Shown piece by piece: positions 36,790 through 47,880 of a stretch of 64,000 bases of DNA. How positions within the stretch are numbered: the stretch's first letter is position 1; each line of letters begins with the position of its first letter. The stretch comes from Ecdyonurus torrentis (lineage: Eukaryota > Arthropoda > Insecta > Ephemeroptera > Heptageniidae). The position numbers were made by a program, and so were the translations under genes. Below the pieces are notes generated by a model that made no database searches, had not been told where the DNA came from, and was given only the letters and a program-made list of their open reading frames with translations. The stretch covers positions 4,036,490 through 4,100,489 of the forward strand of contig OX439133.1 of assembly GCA_949318235.1 (NCBI GenBank), in the 5' to 3' direction.

Positions 36790-37868
36790 TCAGTAATCTA
36801 CAAATAGTTTAAATGAATGGAAATGCATATAATCGGTGATTCGTGTGATTACATTATTTATAATATAATATATACTTAAAACACGTTTAAGTATGTCTAG
36901 TATGCTTCGTTTGATTTTTTCCTGAATCGATGCATTGGAAACAAAAAAAGAAAAAAATCATGGTAGTTCTCTGCATAAGCTTAATGTTAAATTAGTGGAC
37001 CCGCGTGTTATTTAAGCATACATCTGATTGGTGCTACTTCACTGCTCTTATCAAGCATTATAAGGTATCAATGCATTCATGTATATTCGTATATATTTTT
37101 CTTCTCTAGTCTATTCATGAATTAAAACAAAAATTTATTGACTTCTAGTTTTACTTTTACTTTTGAACGCAATATAAGTCCAACGTTATTATATTTTAAG
37201 CAGCAGCAATACATTAATTTTATTTAAACTTAATAAAAAAATAATTTTTTTATTTTTTACTAAAATTTTTAAATAATCTTTTATAATTAGTTTTAACTTA
37301 TTTAATTTATAAATATTAATATTTTATATTAATATTTATGTATAAATTTATTTATAAATCTATATCTTCCATGTTCCGTTTTAAGTTTTAAGAATAAATG
37401 TATTCACTTTCTACTTGCTTTCAGATTGCTTCCACCAATACCGTTGCAGTGTGAGCAAAAATAAAATTAACTACGAAATTAGTGGCGTAAACATACATTG
37501 CTGTTGTATACAGTAAATTGAAATACAAGTTAATCGAAGCGCATAAATTTTTAAAACAGTATTTAATGTTTGTATTATGGTACGTGCTTATTGGTTTGAC
37601 TCGAGGGAGAAGCTATAAAGGTTCACTAATATAACATTACGCATATGGCCAAAAATATTTCAAAGTGAGAATAAGAAAGCAAGAAATACTTTTTTATTTT
37701 TATAATTTTTTTTAATGATTTTAGGAACTATTTTGAAGAAATTTAAATAAAGAAAATAATAGACATACTTGTTTGTGTTTTGAGCTATATAGACCTCTTT
37801 TATAAATTATTCAATACTCATAACTTTTATTTAAAATCAAAAACTATTTATTTGTTTAAGAATATTTA

Positions 37869-37977
37869 GTGTTGTTCGTAAACCCTGTTTTCTTGCACCA
37901 AAAAAAGGCACATTCTATTTGATTAACCATAGGCGATCGTCATTTTTGATGCAGAAAACAGGATTTACGAACAGCAT
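37869..37977. mobile_element. E-family palindromic MITE, copy E2
   Basis: The same position in the unit as E1, with a few substitutions ('gatgcagaaaacaggattta'). It was copied with the K unit rather than inserted independently. Confidence 0.88.
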
Positions 37978-38184
37978 TTTTAAGTTTTTATTACATTGAC
38001 GTTTTTAATACAATATTATTAATATATTTTGTTTATTATAATTATATAATATATTTATAAATATATTTTGCTTTTAATGTTAAGTTTAACGCATTATCGT
38101 GCAGTATTCCTGCATTACAAACATTTTCGCAAAGTAGAACTGTAGAACTTAATATCAACATGCATTAATTAAATCGTAAGCATG

Positions 38185-38529
38185 ATTAAGGGTTGTATAT
38201 AGATGGCTTGAATCTCATCATCTAAGCCGAAAACTTCAAAACTTTTTGATGCCATTTAAAAGTTAATAGAAGCCTACCTTTGAGAACATTTTCAGAATCC
38301 GTGACTATCAGATAAGAGATAAATTAATTATTGAAATTAACATGGGCTCTTATGGGACTAGAACTCCAAAAAAATCATAATTTAAAATATAGCAAGGTGA
38401 TCCCCCAATTTTTTTTTACATGTTTGTAGATAACATATCCTAATGTATCGCTGTGCAAAATGTCAGATTTTTCTTTCTTTACAATTTTTTAGTCAAATCC
38501 CGCAGTGTATCTGATTTCCCCTCTTATAA
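38185..38529 (+). mobile_element. U-family TTAA element, copy U5
   Basis: The left TTAA is at 38185-38188. The right border is degraded to 'cccctcttataa'. It is more diverged from U3 and U4 than the surrounding unit. Confidence 0.72.
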
Positions 38530-38992
38530 TCAGTAATCTGCAAATAGTTAAAATGAATGGAAATGCATATAATCCGTGATTAGTGTGATTACATTATTTA
38601 TATATAAATATAATATAGACTTAAAACACGTTTAAGTATGTCTAGTAGGCTTCGTTTGATTTTTTCCTGAATCGATGCATTGGAAACAAAAAAAGAAAAC
38701 AAAATCATGGTAGTTCTCTGCATAAGCTTAATGTTAAATTAGTGGACCCGCGTGTTATTTAAGCATACATCTGATTGGTGCTACTTCACTGCTAGTATCA
38801 AGCATTATAAGGTATCAATGCATTCATGTATATTCGTATATATATTTTTTTCTCTAGTCCATTCATGAATTAAAACAAAAAAGTATTGACTTCTAGTTTT
38901 ACTTTTACTTGTGAACGCAATGTAAGTCCAACGTTATTATATTTTATAGCATACGCGATTGTGATTTCCTAACTAAATTGACGTTAGAATTT

Positions 38993-39069
38993 ATAGGATG
39001 GTTACATTCATGATAAAGCACTAAATAACATAGGCCAGTATGAGGAAATGACGCATTTTATCAGTTTAA

Positions 39070-39119
<50 letters not shown>

Positions 39120-39320
39120 ATAGAGAATTGATGATATTAACAATATGTTGAATTAGTTTTTCAAATATGCGTGAAAAATAATAATGACCAAAAAATTACT
39201 TTTTCTCTAAAGAATATAGCGAAAACCCACGTTTGTCCTATATGTTATAAGAAATGATATTTGTTGCTCAATTATGGCATCAAAGCACATTTATTATGAC
39301 GTCATACGCATACACCGTAT
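38993..39320 (+). mobile_element. F-family MITE, copy F11
   Basis: 'ATAGGATGGTTACATTCATG' to 'catacgcatacaccgtat', with TGACGTCA at ~39298. A 46-nt poly-T occupies the middle (39073-39118). Same K-unit site as F10. Confidence 0.8.
39073..39118. repeat. poly-T tract (46 nt) inside F11
   Basis: Uninterrupted T run. F10 has a mixed C/T run at the same place. Confidence 0.97.
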
Positions 39321-40490
39321 ATACTTCGTACTCTTGGGATAAGATTCCAATTCTATTAGAATACTTTTAAAAACGTTTAAAAAAAACATTTCAAATAATA
39401 TTTATATTTTATTGTTTTTATTTTTTTTACTTATAAATTATAATATAAGTATATATTATAATTTTAAGTAAATAATAATCCGTTACAGTTATTTTATTTT
39501 AATAATAATAATTATTTATTGTTATGTAATTTTATTATTATTAAGTTTTTGATTTTAAATATTTGTATGTTATGTAATATTATTAATTATTGTAAAAAAA
39601 AGTATTTATAATTATGCTTCTTACAACTTGATACTTAAATCGAAAAATAATCTGCTCATGATGAATCCTGGATGAATCGTTTGCTAATACTATATAATGG
39701 TTAAGCTTTGACGAATTCAGTTATAAAACTAAACAATATACAAAACTTTAATGAATATAACATTAGTTAATAAATACAATATAGCCTTTCTGGGTAATTA
39801 ATATCCAACGGTTGTATTACACCTTTAAAATCCTCGTCAAAATAGCATTGGATTGTTTTGTATCTTCACGAAACAGTTATGTAAATTCATGTGTTATTGT
39901 GAACTAGCCTTAAGACGGTGAAAACAATATGGTTTAATGATTATATGGGAGCAGTGGAAAAACTTGCACATTTTTCGTGTTTATAATTTGGTTGATATTA
40001 TCCAAATAACAGTCCAAGAAGTTAGGAATATATTCTATTTTATTTAATATCCCTACTTATTTGTGAACACCCTGTGGAAAATAAAATAAATTGTGGAATC
40101 AAGTTCCAACAGTTAAAAAATTTTGAAAATAAAAATGAAATGAAATGAAAGTTAATATGAAAAAATTCTTCTTTAATAATTTATAAACATTTATTAATTT
40201 TGTTTTCTATTATATGATCATATTCTCTGTAATTTGAAAATAATTTTGAATGTTTTTGTGTTAATACTGTTGTTTAGAAATAAACTAAATTCATGATGAA
40301 TTAGTAGTAATTTAATATTAGGACATTCTGTGCAAAAATATAATGAACCAACCGATAAGGCTATGCCTTGGTTAGATTTTGTAAATATTGCGAGTTAAAA
40401 AAAATAATAATAAAAAAAAAAAAAAAAAATGTTCGAAGCTTTTGAAACATAAAATTTTTAATATTCATTTATTATTTTACCACAGTGAAA
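39321..40490. other. A+T-rich K-unit sequence, no gene
   Basis: Parallels 30300-30980 ('cgaaacagttatgtaaatt'). It contains A/T runs and 'tgaaatgaaatgaaa' near 40138. No coding region. Confidence 0.5.
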
Positions 40491-41521
40491 ATAAAAAATC
40501 TCAAAGCCGTGTATTAGTTTTATTTACAATATTACTAATGTGTTATGTGCATTATGATCCACTAATTACACTTTCTAATTATATCCAATCAATTGAAATG
40601 AACTCTAAATTTAAACTAGATAACATATTAAAAGCTATCTATATTATATTATGTTCATATGCTATCTAGAGCATTCATAAACAAAAATATGATGTATTTG
40701 ACAATTCTTATACGAACGCAATATAAGTACAACATTGTAAAATTTAACATGATTGTGATTTCGTTAGACCGCAAACTTGGAGAAAGTAAAGCTAGGAAAA
40801 TGTACTCCGAATAGACCTTATTTTTTTATTTTCTTTCAATCGTAATCTATGTCATCCAGTTTTTATTGCGTATTCTGAAAGTTTATTTTAATGACAACTG
40901 TATTTTTCTAAATGTCATATGCCCTAAAAGTAATATATTTTAATTATTTTATTTCATAGTTGCATAATATATAATTATATATTAAATAGAGAGATGTTAC
41001 ACACCAAGTGGTAATTTCATTACATCCTACATTTATATCACAAAAATATTCCATTTTATTTAACATCATTTTATATAAAACCCCATTTATTTTAAGCAGC
41101 AGCAATAAATTAATTTTAACTACAATTAATAAAAAATTATAAATAGACTTTATTAATCATTTTTAACGTAATGAAAATAAAAATTTATATTTTATATTAT
41201 CATTAATATTTATTTATAAAAATTATTTATAAATATTTATCTTGATTGATATATGTCATATATAAATGAATTAAAATTTTTTGTCTTCCAGCAAATAATT
41301 ACGATACCGATGTTCCATGAACAAAGTTATAACTAATAAAATAGAAATAAATGTTAACATACGTAAATCGCTATAAATACATTGAATATAACATGATGAA
41401 ATTTATAAAATATTTATTAACGAGTACTAGCTTATTAGTTTGACGCGAGGGAAAAGCTAAAGGTGCACTAACTTAACATTACGCTTATGGCTAAAAATAT
41501 TTAAAGTGGAGTCGAGAAAAA

Positions 41522-41523
<2 letters not shown>

Positions 41524-41552
<29 letters not shown>
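41524..41552. repeat. poly-T tract (29 nt)
   Basis: T run in a diverged K unit; the homologous positions at 35950 and 37690 are interrupted T-rich sequence. Confidence 0.95.
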
Positions 41553-41554
<2 letters not shown>

Positions 41555-42572
41555 GATTTTAAGAACTATTTAGGAGAATTTTAAATAAAGCAATAATACT
41601 GGTACCCTGTATATAAGGAGTGTTCGCAGCTATTGAATTCCAAAAATTTTAATATTCATTGTCGCAAGAAAAAAATAAATAAGATTGCAAAACATATAAA
41701 CAAATACGCAATATTTATTCTAAAGTTCAGTTTTAGTATAGCATAACAATTAATTTACACAGCATATTATTTATCAACGTAATTTTCCAGTTTTATTGCA
41801 GTAAAAATTTTATTTATAAAATAACTTTTAATTTTATTTTTAAACAAATTATTTTTATTATATTTAAGTCTTAAATATTAAATAATTATATCTTATTTAA
41901 GTAATTATTATAATATAAGAAATAATTATAAATATATAAAAATCAAGCTTCCACTGTATTTCATTAAAATAAAATTTCATTTTTTCTACATAATCATAAT
42001 TGACTATATGATTGCACTGGATTGCACTATATTGTGTTGGCAAGAAATAATTTACATTAAGATTTAATAACTTACAAACCACTTTTCCTTTTTTCTTTTT
42101 TTTTTTTTTTTTTTTTTTTGCTTATGTTTGATGTGATTAACTGATTAAACCTTATTGATTTACTGAAAGTTTCCAACTGACTATATAAGCACCACGAATC
42201 TTCAGAAACCCTGTATATCATGAGTATCATGACATATATAATGTACTTTTTCTTTAGTTTCTAATTTATTTATTTTGCGATTGTGTAAATTAAATTTTCT
42301 AACGTTATAATATATTGGTTTTATTTACAATATTACTAATATGCTAGAGGTGTATGCTAATATGCTAGGATTTCCTAATTGCACTTTTTAATCATGTCCG
42401 GTCAAAACAAATAAAATGTACAGATATGCTAGAACGTAGCAAAAGCTATCATAATATATGTTCATATACGCTAGACTAGAGCGTTCATCAATTGAAAAAA
42501 TAATTGTGACTATGTACTTTTGGACGCAATTTAAGTGCAACGTAATAATATTTAACATGATTGAAATTTCGT

Positions 42573-43083
42573 TATGGCGTTTCTGTTGTGTCAAAGTGTA
42601 TCAAGTGAAATTATCACAAGTTCGTCAAAATTCCATCTACATAAGGTTTACTGTGTCAGATGGAATGTTTGGTGAGCTTGTGATAATTTCACTTGAAACA
42701 ATTTTTCGTGATAGAGACGATGGTCTGTTCATAATGACGCGTGAATTCATTCGAATTCATTTGAATACATTCAAATTTATTGTAATTATTGTTTGATAAT
42801 GATTTTTTTTTCTAGAGATTGACAGCTCTAGTATTCCACCTTGGACAATTAATTATGTATCTTTCTTTCTTTGAGTATATTTTTTGTTTTATGTTTTGCT
42901 TCAACACGAGCTATGCTCTCTGAAGCAATGATTATTATGTGACATATGAAATGAATATGTTTGTAATCTATGTGTTTTAAATAAATAAATTAAAATATTC
43001 ACGTAACTCTTACGAGAAGATACAACAATCAATGTTATTTGGATTCTTACGTAAAAATCACGTGAATTTACGCGTCGTTGTAA
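42573..43083. mobile_element. ~510-bp K-unit-specific insertion carrying hairpins
   Basis: The K unit breaks after 'gaaatttcgtta' and resumes at 'ttaggctgcaaacttggag', whereas the other units read straight through ('gatttcgttagaccgcaaac'). The insert contains a 96-nt near-complete hairpin (42601-42696), a short 'ttgcttca...tgaagcaa' hairpin (~42897-42929), and 'gacgcgtgaattca' matched in reverse by 'tgaatttacgcgtc'. The termini are not clear inverted repeats. No protein is recognised in the plus-strand frame at 42458-42796. Confidence 0.6.
42601..42696 (+). ncRNA. Candidate miRNA-like hairpin 1
   Basis: The outer stem is 20 bp perfect ('tcaagtgaaattatcacaag' with its complement). It is followed by a 9-bp block that pairs only if three G-U wobbles are allowed, one A/G mismatch, then 8 perfect pairs ('ttccatct'/'agatggaa') closing a 19-nt loop. 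The total is 96 nt. Length and G-U content fit a miRNA precursor, but a decaying palindromic MITE would look similar and the strand of transcription is unknown. Confidence 0.3.
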
Positions 43084-44168
43084 ACAGCACTTTAGGCTGC
43101 AAACTTGGAGAAAGTAAAGCGAGGAAAGTGTACTCCAAATAGTCCAAATAAAATTATTCACTTTTGTCACACCAACCTATTGGCATATTCCGACTTTATT
43201 TTTCTTTTCTTTCAATCATAATCTATTATGTAGCTGTTATTACGTATTCTGAAATTTTCTTTTAATGACAACTATATTTTTAATGTTCCTAATGTCATAT
43301 GCCCTAAAAGAATTTAATTTTAATTATTTTATTTCATAGTTGCATATTAAAATGGAGAGATATGACACACCAAGTTTATATAAGGAAGATCTTCCATTTT
43401 AGTTAAATATTATTTCGTAGAGAACACTCTGTATACAGCAGCAATACAATAATTAATTACTAAAACCAAATGAAAAAAAATAAATTATATTGTGTTAAAT
43501 TGAAAAACATCTTTAATTATAATTATTTTTAATATTTTTAATTTTAAAATAAATATTTATATTTTATATCAATAATTATTGTATAAAAATTACTTATAAT
43601 TAATATTTTGATTCCAAAATAGTATCCCATTTAAAGAATAAACTTTGGTTGATGCTGTAATGGTTGTATGATCAAAGATATAATTAATAACAAATTTATT
43701 CTAAATATAGTGCTGTAAAATAAACATTGAAGTGATCTACAATCTAATCGGTTGAACTATTAAAATATATAATATTATTATATTATGTGTTTGAGAATGG
43801 TACTGTACAGTACAGTACTAGCTTATACCTTATAGGTATGGCGCGAGGGAAAAACTAAAGGTACACTACTTATGCTTATGGACAAAAATATTTTAAAGTC
43901 AAGAAACGCGTTTTTTTTTTATTTTTTTTTTTTATTTTAAGATTTATTTTGGAGATATTTAAGTACTTGTTTTTTTTTTTTTTTTTTTTTTTTAACCAAT
44001 ATGTACCTTTTTATGAATTGTTTATTACCAATAACTTTGATTTATAATCAACAAATAATTATTTTATTTAAATTGACATATATTTAATTTTTTATTATAT
44101 TGATGTTTTTAATATTAATATATTTTGTTTTATATTATTATTTAATATATCTATAAATTTATTTTGCA

Positions 44169-44202
44169 CTACCTTCAATATTAATTTCCTTTGAAGGTAG
44201 TC
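44169..44202. repeat. Short hairpin at the U6 left edge
   Basis: 'actaccttcaa' and its exact complement 'ttgaaggtagt' flank a ~12-nt spacer, immediately before U6. Role unknown. Confidence 0.7.
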
Positions 44203-44535
44203 CTAAGATAGTGTATATAGATGGCTTATATCTCAAAATCTAAACACAAAACTTCCCAATTTTATAATGTCATTTGAAAGTTAATAGTAACAGCTACCTA
44301 TGGTAAAATTTTCAGAACCTGTGACCATCAGATAAGAGAGAAATTAATCATTGAAATTAACATGGGCTCTTATGGGACTAAAACTTCAAAAAAATCACAA
44401 TTCAAAATCTAGCATGGCGACCCCTCAAAATTTTTACATTTTTGAAGATACCTAATTCTAATGTACAAAATTTCAGCTTTTTATGTCATTACAACTTTTT
44501 AGTCAAATCCCGCAGTAGCTGATTTCCCGCCTTAA
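44203..44535 (+). mobile_element. U-family TTAA element, copy U6
   Basis: Right border 'gatttcccgccTTAA' at 44532-44535; the left border is altered ('ctaagatagtgtatatag'). The body is the same as U3-U5, in the same K-unit position. Confidence 0.75.
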
Positions 44536-44941
44536 CTTAATATGAAGAGTTTAGATCGCGAGATTGAGATCAGATCGGGATGAAGTGAAATAACTCCTTA
44601 GAAAGTTTACAGTAATCAACATATAGAGCAGAGATAACATGAGTGCATGGAAATGCATAGAAAGTGTGATATACATTTATATACAGGGTGTCTATAAAGT
44701 CCTTGAGGGGGTTTAGGCGTTAATAAAAGACATAAGGCTTAACATAAAATAAACTTTTTATACATCAAATTAAAGCTTAGATTTTTACAATTTTGAAAAA
44801 CTAGACGGTTTTAAAATCAAATAATTATTGACTCTTTTACAGGAGAAAAAGCAAAAAGTTAGGTTTTGTCAAAAAAAAAAAAATAATAATAATTGGCTGT
44901 TTTACGATTTTTTTTTTTTTTTTTTTTTTTTGTTTTTTTTG

Positions 44942-45330
44942 AAATCTTGCAATATGGTATTTGTACGTGGGCATGGTTTGTTGCACGACAGACTTCCAGA
45001 TGAACCCCTAGCTTGTGCCACACATTATGGAGCATTTTCGGTGTGATAGACTGGATGGCGGCGGTGAGATCCTCTGCTTCAGCTTTAGCACGTAGCACGC
45101 CAGTCACTGGTGTTTTTGAAATCGTAATCCTTGACGTAGCCCCAGAGTAAAAAAATCTGAGTGAAGGGGGGCAGGGTTGCTGAGGTTACGTGATATTGCG
45201 ACCCATGCCATAGGTTCATCTCGACAAAGCCATCTGCCTGGAATTTTTTATTCAGCGTGCATGTCTCTGGCATTATGTGCCCAATGTGGTGTATCACTGT
45301 TTTTGTTCGAAGATGAGATCATGACCCCAC
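44942..45330 (-). pseudogene. IS630/Tc1/mariner-type transposase, C-terminal fragment, minus arm
   Basis: DNA-cutting DDE transposase of the IS630-Tc1-mariner superfamily, acting on its own terminal repeats in the nucleus; only the last part remains. In order on the minus strand: D-T-P-H-W, matching the conserved D.APPHW segment with the second catalytic Asp; then I-P-G-R-W...R-D-E-P-M-A-W, equivalent to the usual FPGRWIGR.GP..W; a degraded SPDLTP..FFLWG region (traces F-F-T-L-G-L and, in another frame, L-L-W-G-Y-V-K-D); and the C-terminal helix region I-Q-S-I-T-P-K-M-L-H-N-V-W...L-E-V-C-R-A-T-N...H-V-Q. There is at least one stop (after H-A-E) and one frameshift. The N-terminal DNA-binding domain and first Asp are absent, so it cannot be active. 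Confidence 0.85.
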
Positions 45331-45675
45331 TATTCCAGCAAACTGGCTTTTTCGAGATGGACCTATGGCATGGGCCGCAATATTACCTAACCTAGGCCCC
45401 CCCCCCCCCCCCTTTCCATCAGATTTTATTTCTAAGGGATTACGTCAAGGATTACGATTTCAGCAACACCAGTGATTGACGTGCTACGTGCTAAAGCTGA
45501 AGCAGAGGATATCACCGCCGCCATCCAGTCCATCACACCGAAAATGCTCCATAATGTGTGGCGCAAGCTAGGGGTTCATCTGGAAGTCTGTCGTGCAACA
45601 AACAATGCCCACGTACAGATACCATATTGCAAGGTTTCAAAAAAAAAAAAAAAAAATCGTAAAACAGAAAATTAA
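45330..45675 (+). pseudogene. IS630/Tc1/mariner-type transposase, C-terminal fragment, plus arm
   Basis: Mirror copy of the minus-arm fragment. On the plus strand it begins at I-P-A-N-W-L-F-R-D-G-P-M-A-W, is interrupted by an 18-nt C run (45397-45414), continues with diverged G-L-R-Q-G-L-R-F, and after a frame change ends with A-E-D-I-T-A-A-I-Q-S-I-T-P-K-M-L-H-N-V-W-R-K-L. The PPHW segment lies in the loop and is therefore present only once. It differs from the minus arm at scattered positions, so the inverted duplication is not brand new. Confidence 0.83.
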
Positions 45676-46437
45676 AATTTTTTTTTTTTGACAAAACCTA
45701 ACTTTTTGCTTTTTCTTCTGTAAAAGAGTTAATGATTATTTGATTTTAAAACCGTTTAGTTTTTCAAAATTGTAAGAATCTAAGCTTTAATTTGATGTAT
45801 AAAAAGTTTATTTTATGTTAAGCCTTATGTCTTTTATTAACGCCTAAACACCCTCAAGGACTTTATAGACACCCTGTATAATTATATTTTAAATTTATTT
45901 AGTCTTAAAACACGTTAAAGTATGTATAGTATACTTCGTTTAATTTTTTCAGGAATCAATGCTGTAAATCTCTAAACAAGAATGAAGAAAAAAACATCTC
46001 GTTGATTTTCCACATAAGCGTAATGTTAAATTAGGGGTCCCACGTGTTTGTCTAACGTACGTTTAATAGGTACTTCGTCACCGCTGGTATAAAGTATTAT
46101 AGTGAATGATAACTGATTACCAATGCATGACTATGTTGTGACATCATATTATGTTATGTGTCAAACGTCGATATAAATGAAGAAAAATAGTTGAGTTAAT
46201 CAATAATACGATAAGGCTTGTAACCTGTAAAAATATAATATGATGTTGAATTATAAATATTTTAATAATTACTTTATTTTTAATTATAACTATCCGTCTT
46301 TATTGTAGGAATAATAATCAATAGTTAGGTTTAAATGTCTGGTACACTTTTACACCCAAACTATAAACAAGGTTAAAATTAAAATAACTATTTTGACCAA
46401 TTTTGAATGTGAAGAAAATAATAAAATAAAAGTTGAA

Positions 46438-46941
46438 TAAATGAATGAATGAATGAATGAATGAATGAATGAATGAATGAATGAATGAATGAATGAATGA
46501 ATGAATGAATGAATGAATGAATGAATGAATGAATGAATGAATGAATGAATGAATGAATGAATGAATGAATGAATGAATGAATGAATGAATGAATGAATGA
46601 ATGAATGAATGAATGAATGAATGAATGAATGAATGAATGAATGAATGAATGAATGAATGAATGAATGAATGAATGAATGAATGAATGAATGAATGAATGA
46701 ATGAATGAATGAATGAATGAATGAATGAATGAATGAACGAACGAACGAACGAACGAACGATGGAATGAATGAATGAATGAATGAATGAATGAATGAATGA
46801 ATGAATGAATGAATGAATGAATGAATGAATGAATGAATGAATGAATGAATGAATGAATGAATGAATGAATGAATGAATGAATGAATGAATGAATGAATGA
46901 ATGAATGAATGAATGAATGAATGAATGAATGAATGAATGAT
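46438..46941. repeat. (TGAA)n tetranucleotide array, ~500 bp
   Basis: About 125 repeats of TGAA. One variant block of ACGA/CGAA units lies at 46735-46762, followed by 'tggaatga', and it splits the array into ~300 and ~180 bp. Because a 4-bp unit without stops is open in several frames, it gives long S-F-I-H reading frames on the minus strand that are not genes. Confidence 0.98.
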
Positions 46942-47270
46942 GAACAAACGAATGAACATATATGAATGTAAAGTAAAGTTTACAGATAGAAGTAAAGTTT
47001 GTGAGAGATGCTTCGACATACGATTCACATATTGACATATTGAGATAATAACACTGGCAGTATAGCGGGCTCTTTGTATGTATGTTCAACATAACATGTA
47101 ATGTAAACATACATACAATAACATACATATATGTAAAGCAAATACATAACATAAATAAGAAACTTATACACAGTATTTCATCTTAGCATAGTACGTTATG
47201 TAATATATAGAAGTTCTTCGACAGAAAACAACATATTATAGTAATATACATTGCGCACCATGTTATAGGG
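46942..47270. other. A+T-rich interval with 'acatacat' repeats
   Basis: 'catacatacaataacataca' around 47108 and similar runs. No family match or coding signal. Confidence 0.5.
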
Positions 47271-47273
47271 TCT

Positions 47274-47559
47274 ATGCATTCATGTTAAAGTTGACGCCAT
47301 GTTGGATAACTCAATAACATGGGCAGCATAGGAAAATAATCCATTTAGACAGTTTAAAAACACTTTGCAATATTTTTGAGAGCATAGGTTGTATTATTAT
47401 TTTAATTAAGTAAGAAAAATAAGAGTAACAAAAAATTAAGTGACTTTCCAAAGAAAATAGCCAAAAATTAAATTTGCACTATATGCTGAGCAATGTTAAT
47501 CACTACTCCAGTATGACCTCCAAGCGCATTAAATATGATGTCATGTGGATACACCTTAT
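47274..47559 (+). mobile_element. F-family MITE, copy F12
   Basis: 'TATAGGGTCTATGCATTCAT' to 'catgtggatacaccttat'. It carries 'gttgacgccatgttggataa' and 'atgctgagcaatgttaatca'; the CRE octamer is mutated to TGATGTCA. Confidence 0.85.
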
Positions 47560-47767
47560 AAGACCTCTGCCAACAAGTGGGTTTAGACCATAGCTAGGGC
47601 CTATGCATCGGAGTTAAGATAAATAAAATTTCTATTAGAATAAGATAAACATAGAATAGAAAATAAATAAAGTGTATATAACGATCGTAGTTTAACTGAA
47701 AGTAATACAATATTAACGTTTTAAAAAAATAATTATTTAAAACAAAGTTTAAGTAATAAAATCATTA

Positions 47768-47878
47768 ATGCTATTCGTAAACCCTGTTCTCGACTGCTCC
47801 TAAAATGACGATCACCATTGGTTATTCAAATGGAATGCGCTTTTTTTGGTGCAAAAGAACAGGGTTTACGAACAACAT
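47768..47878. mobile_element. E-family palindromic MITE, copy E3
   Basis: 'ATGCTATTCGTAAACCCTG' to 'CAGGGTTTACGAACAACAT'. It directly abuts E4 in opposite orientation, with a TA before, between and after the two elements ('atTA-E3-TA-E4-TAcat'). Confidence 0.88.
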
Positions 47879-47880
47879 TA

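Larger units (their letters stand above)
35441..37178 (+). repeat. Recent tandem unit, copy K3 (1738 bp)
   Basis: The period measured between the 'aagtccaacg' landmarks is 1738 bp. It is near-identical by eye to K4 over most of its length. It contains U4 and E1. The boundaries are arbitrary because the repeat is circularly permutable. Confidence 0.92.
37179..38926 (+). repeat. Recent tandem unit, copy K4 (1748 bp)
   Basis: Near-identical to K3 up to ~38.24 kb. From there the U5 element and the following ~300 bp are more diverged, which suggests a patchwork from conversion or unequal exchange. It contains E2 and U5. Confidence 0.9.
44694..45876. mobile_element. Element I: foldback derivative of a Tc1/mariner-type transposon
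   Basis: 1183 bp flanked by TA (44692-44693 and 45877-45878). The ends are 'CAGGGTGTCTATAAAGTCC' and its exact complement. Nearly the whole element is an inverted repeat: arms of ~550 bp (44694-45243 and 45332-45876) around a loop of ~90 bp. Both arms hold the same part of a transposase reading frame in opposite orientation, so the element arose by an inverted duplication around the 3' part of a once-coding transposon. It has interrupted a K unit ('catttata|...|taattatattt'). Confidence 0.9.
29600..46110 (+). repeat. K array: tandem and diverged copies of a ~1.7-3 kb unit
   Basis: Ordered landmarks recur. 'tattggttttatttacaat' lies at ~29665, 32942, 40512, 42314. 'gcaatgtaagtccaac' lies at ~29874, 33147, 35432, 37170, 38918, 40716, 42527. 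'ccgcaaacttggagaaagt' lies at ~33191, 40772, 43088. 'gagagatgctacacac' lies at ~33450, 40989, 43354. A U element follows in several units, and 'taatgttaaattagtgg' lies at ~35246, 36985, 38728 and 46024. Copies between 33.6 and 38.9 kb are nearly identical; the others are diverged. The array is non-coding. Confidence 0.75.

Noticed and set aside
42458..42796. 112-residue plus-strand frame
   Set aside because: It runs across the K-unit/insertion junction and the hairpin; an open frame here is chance.
44828..45107. Element I frames as an intact transposase gene
   Set aside because: Only the C-terminal part is present, with a stop, frameshift and no N-terminal domain; annotated as pseudogene fragments.
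46318..47152. Two overlapping minus-strand reading frames of 236 and 254 residues made of S-F-I-H repeats
   Set aside because: They are the translation of the TGAA microsatellite in different frames; a 4-bp stop-free unit is open in all phases. There is no start context or conserved sequence outside the repeat.
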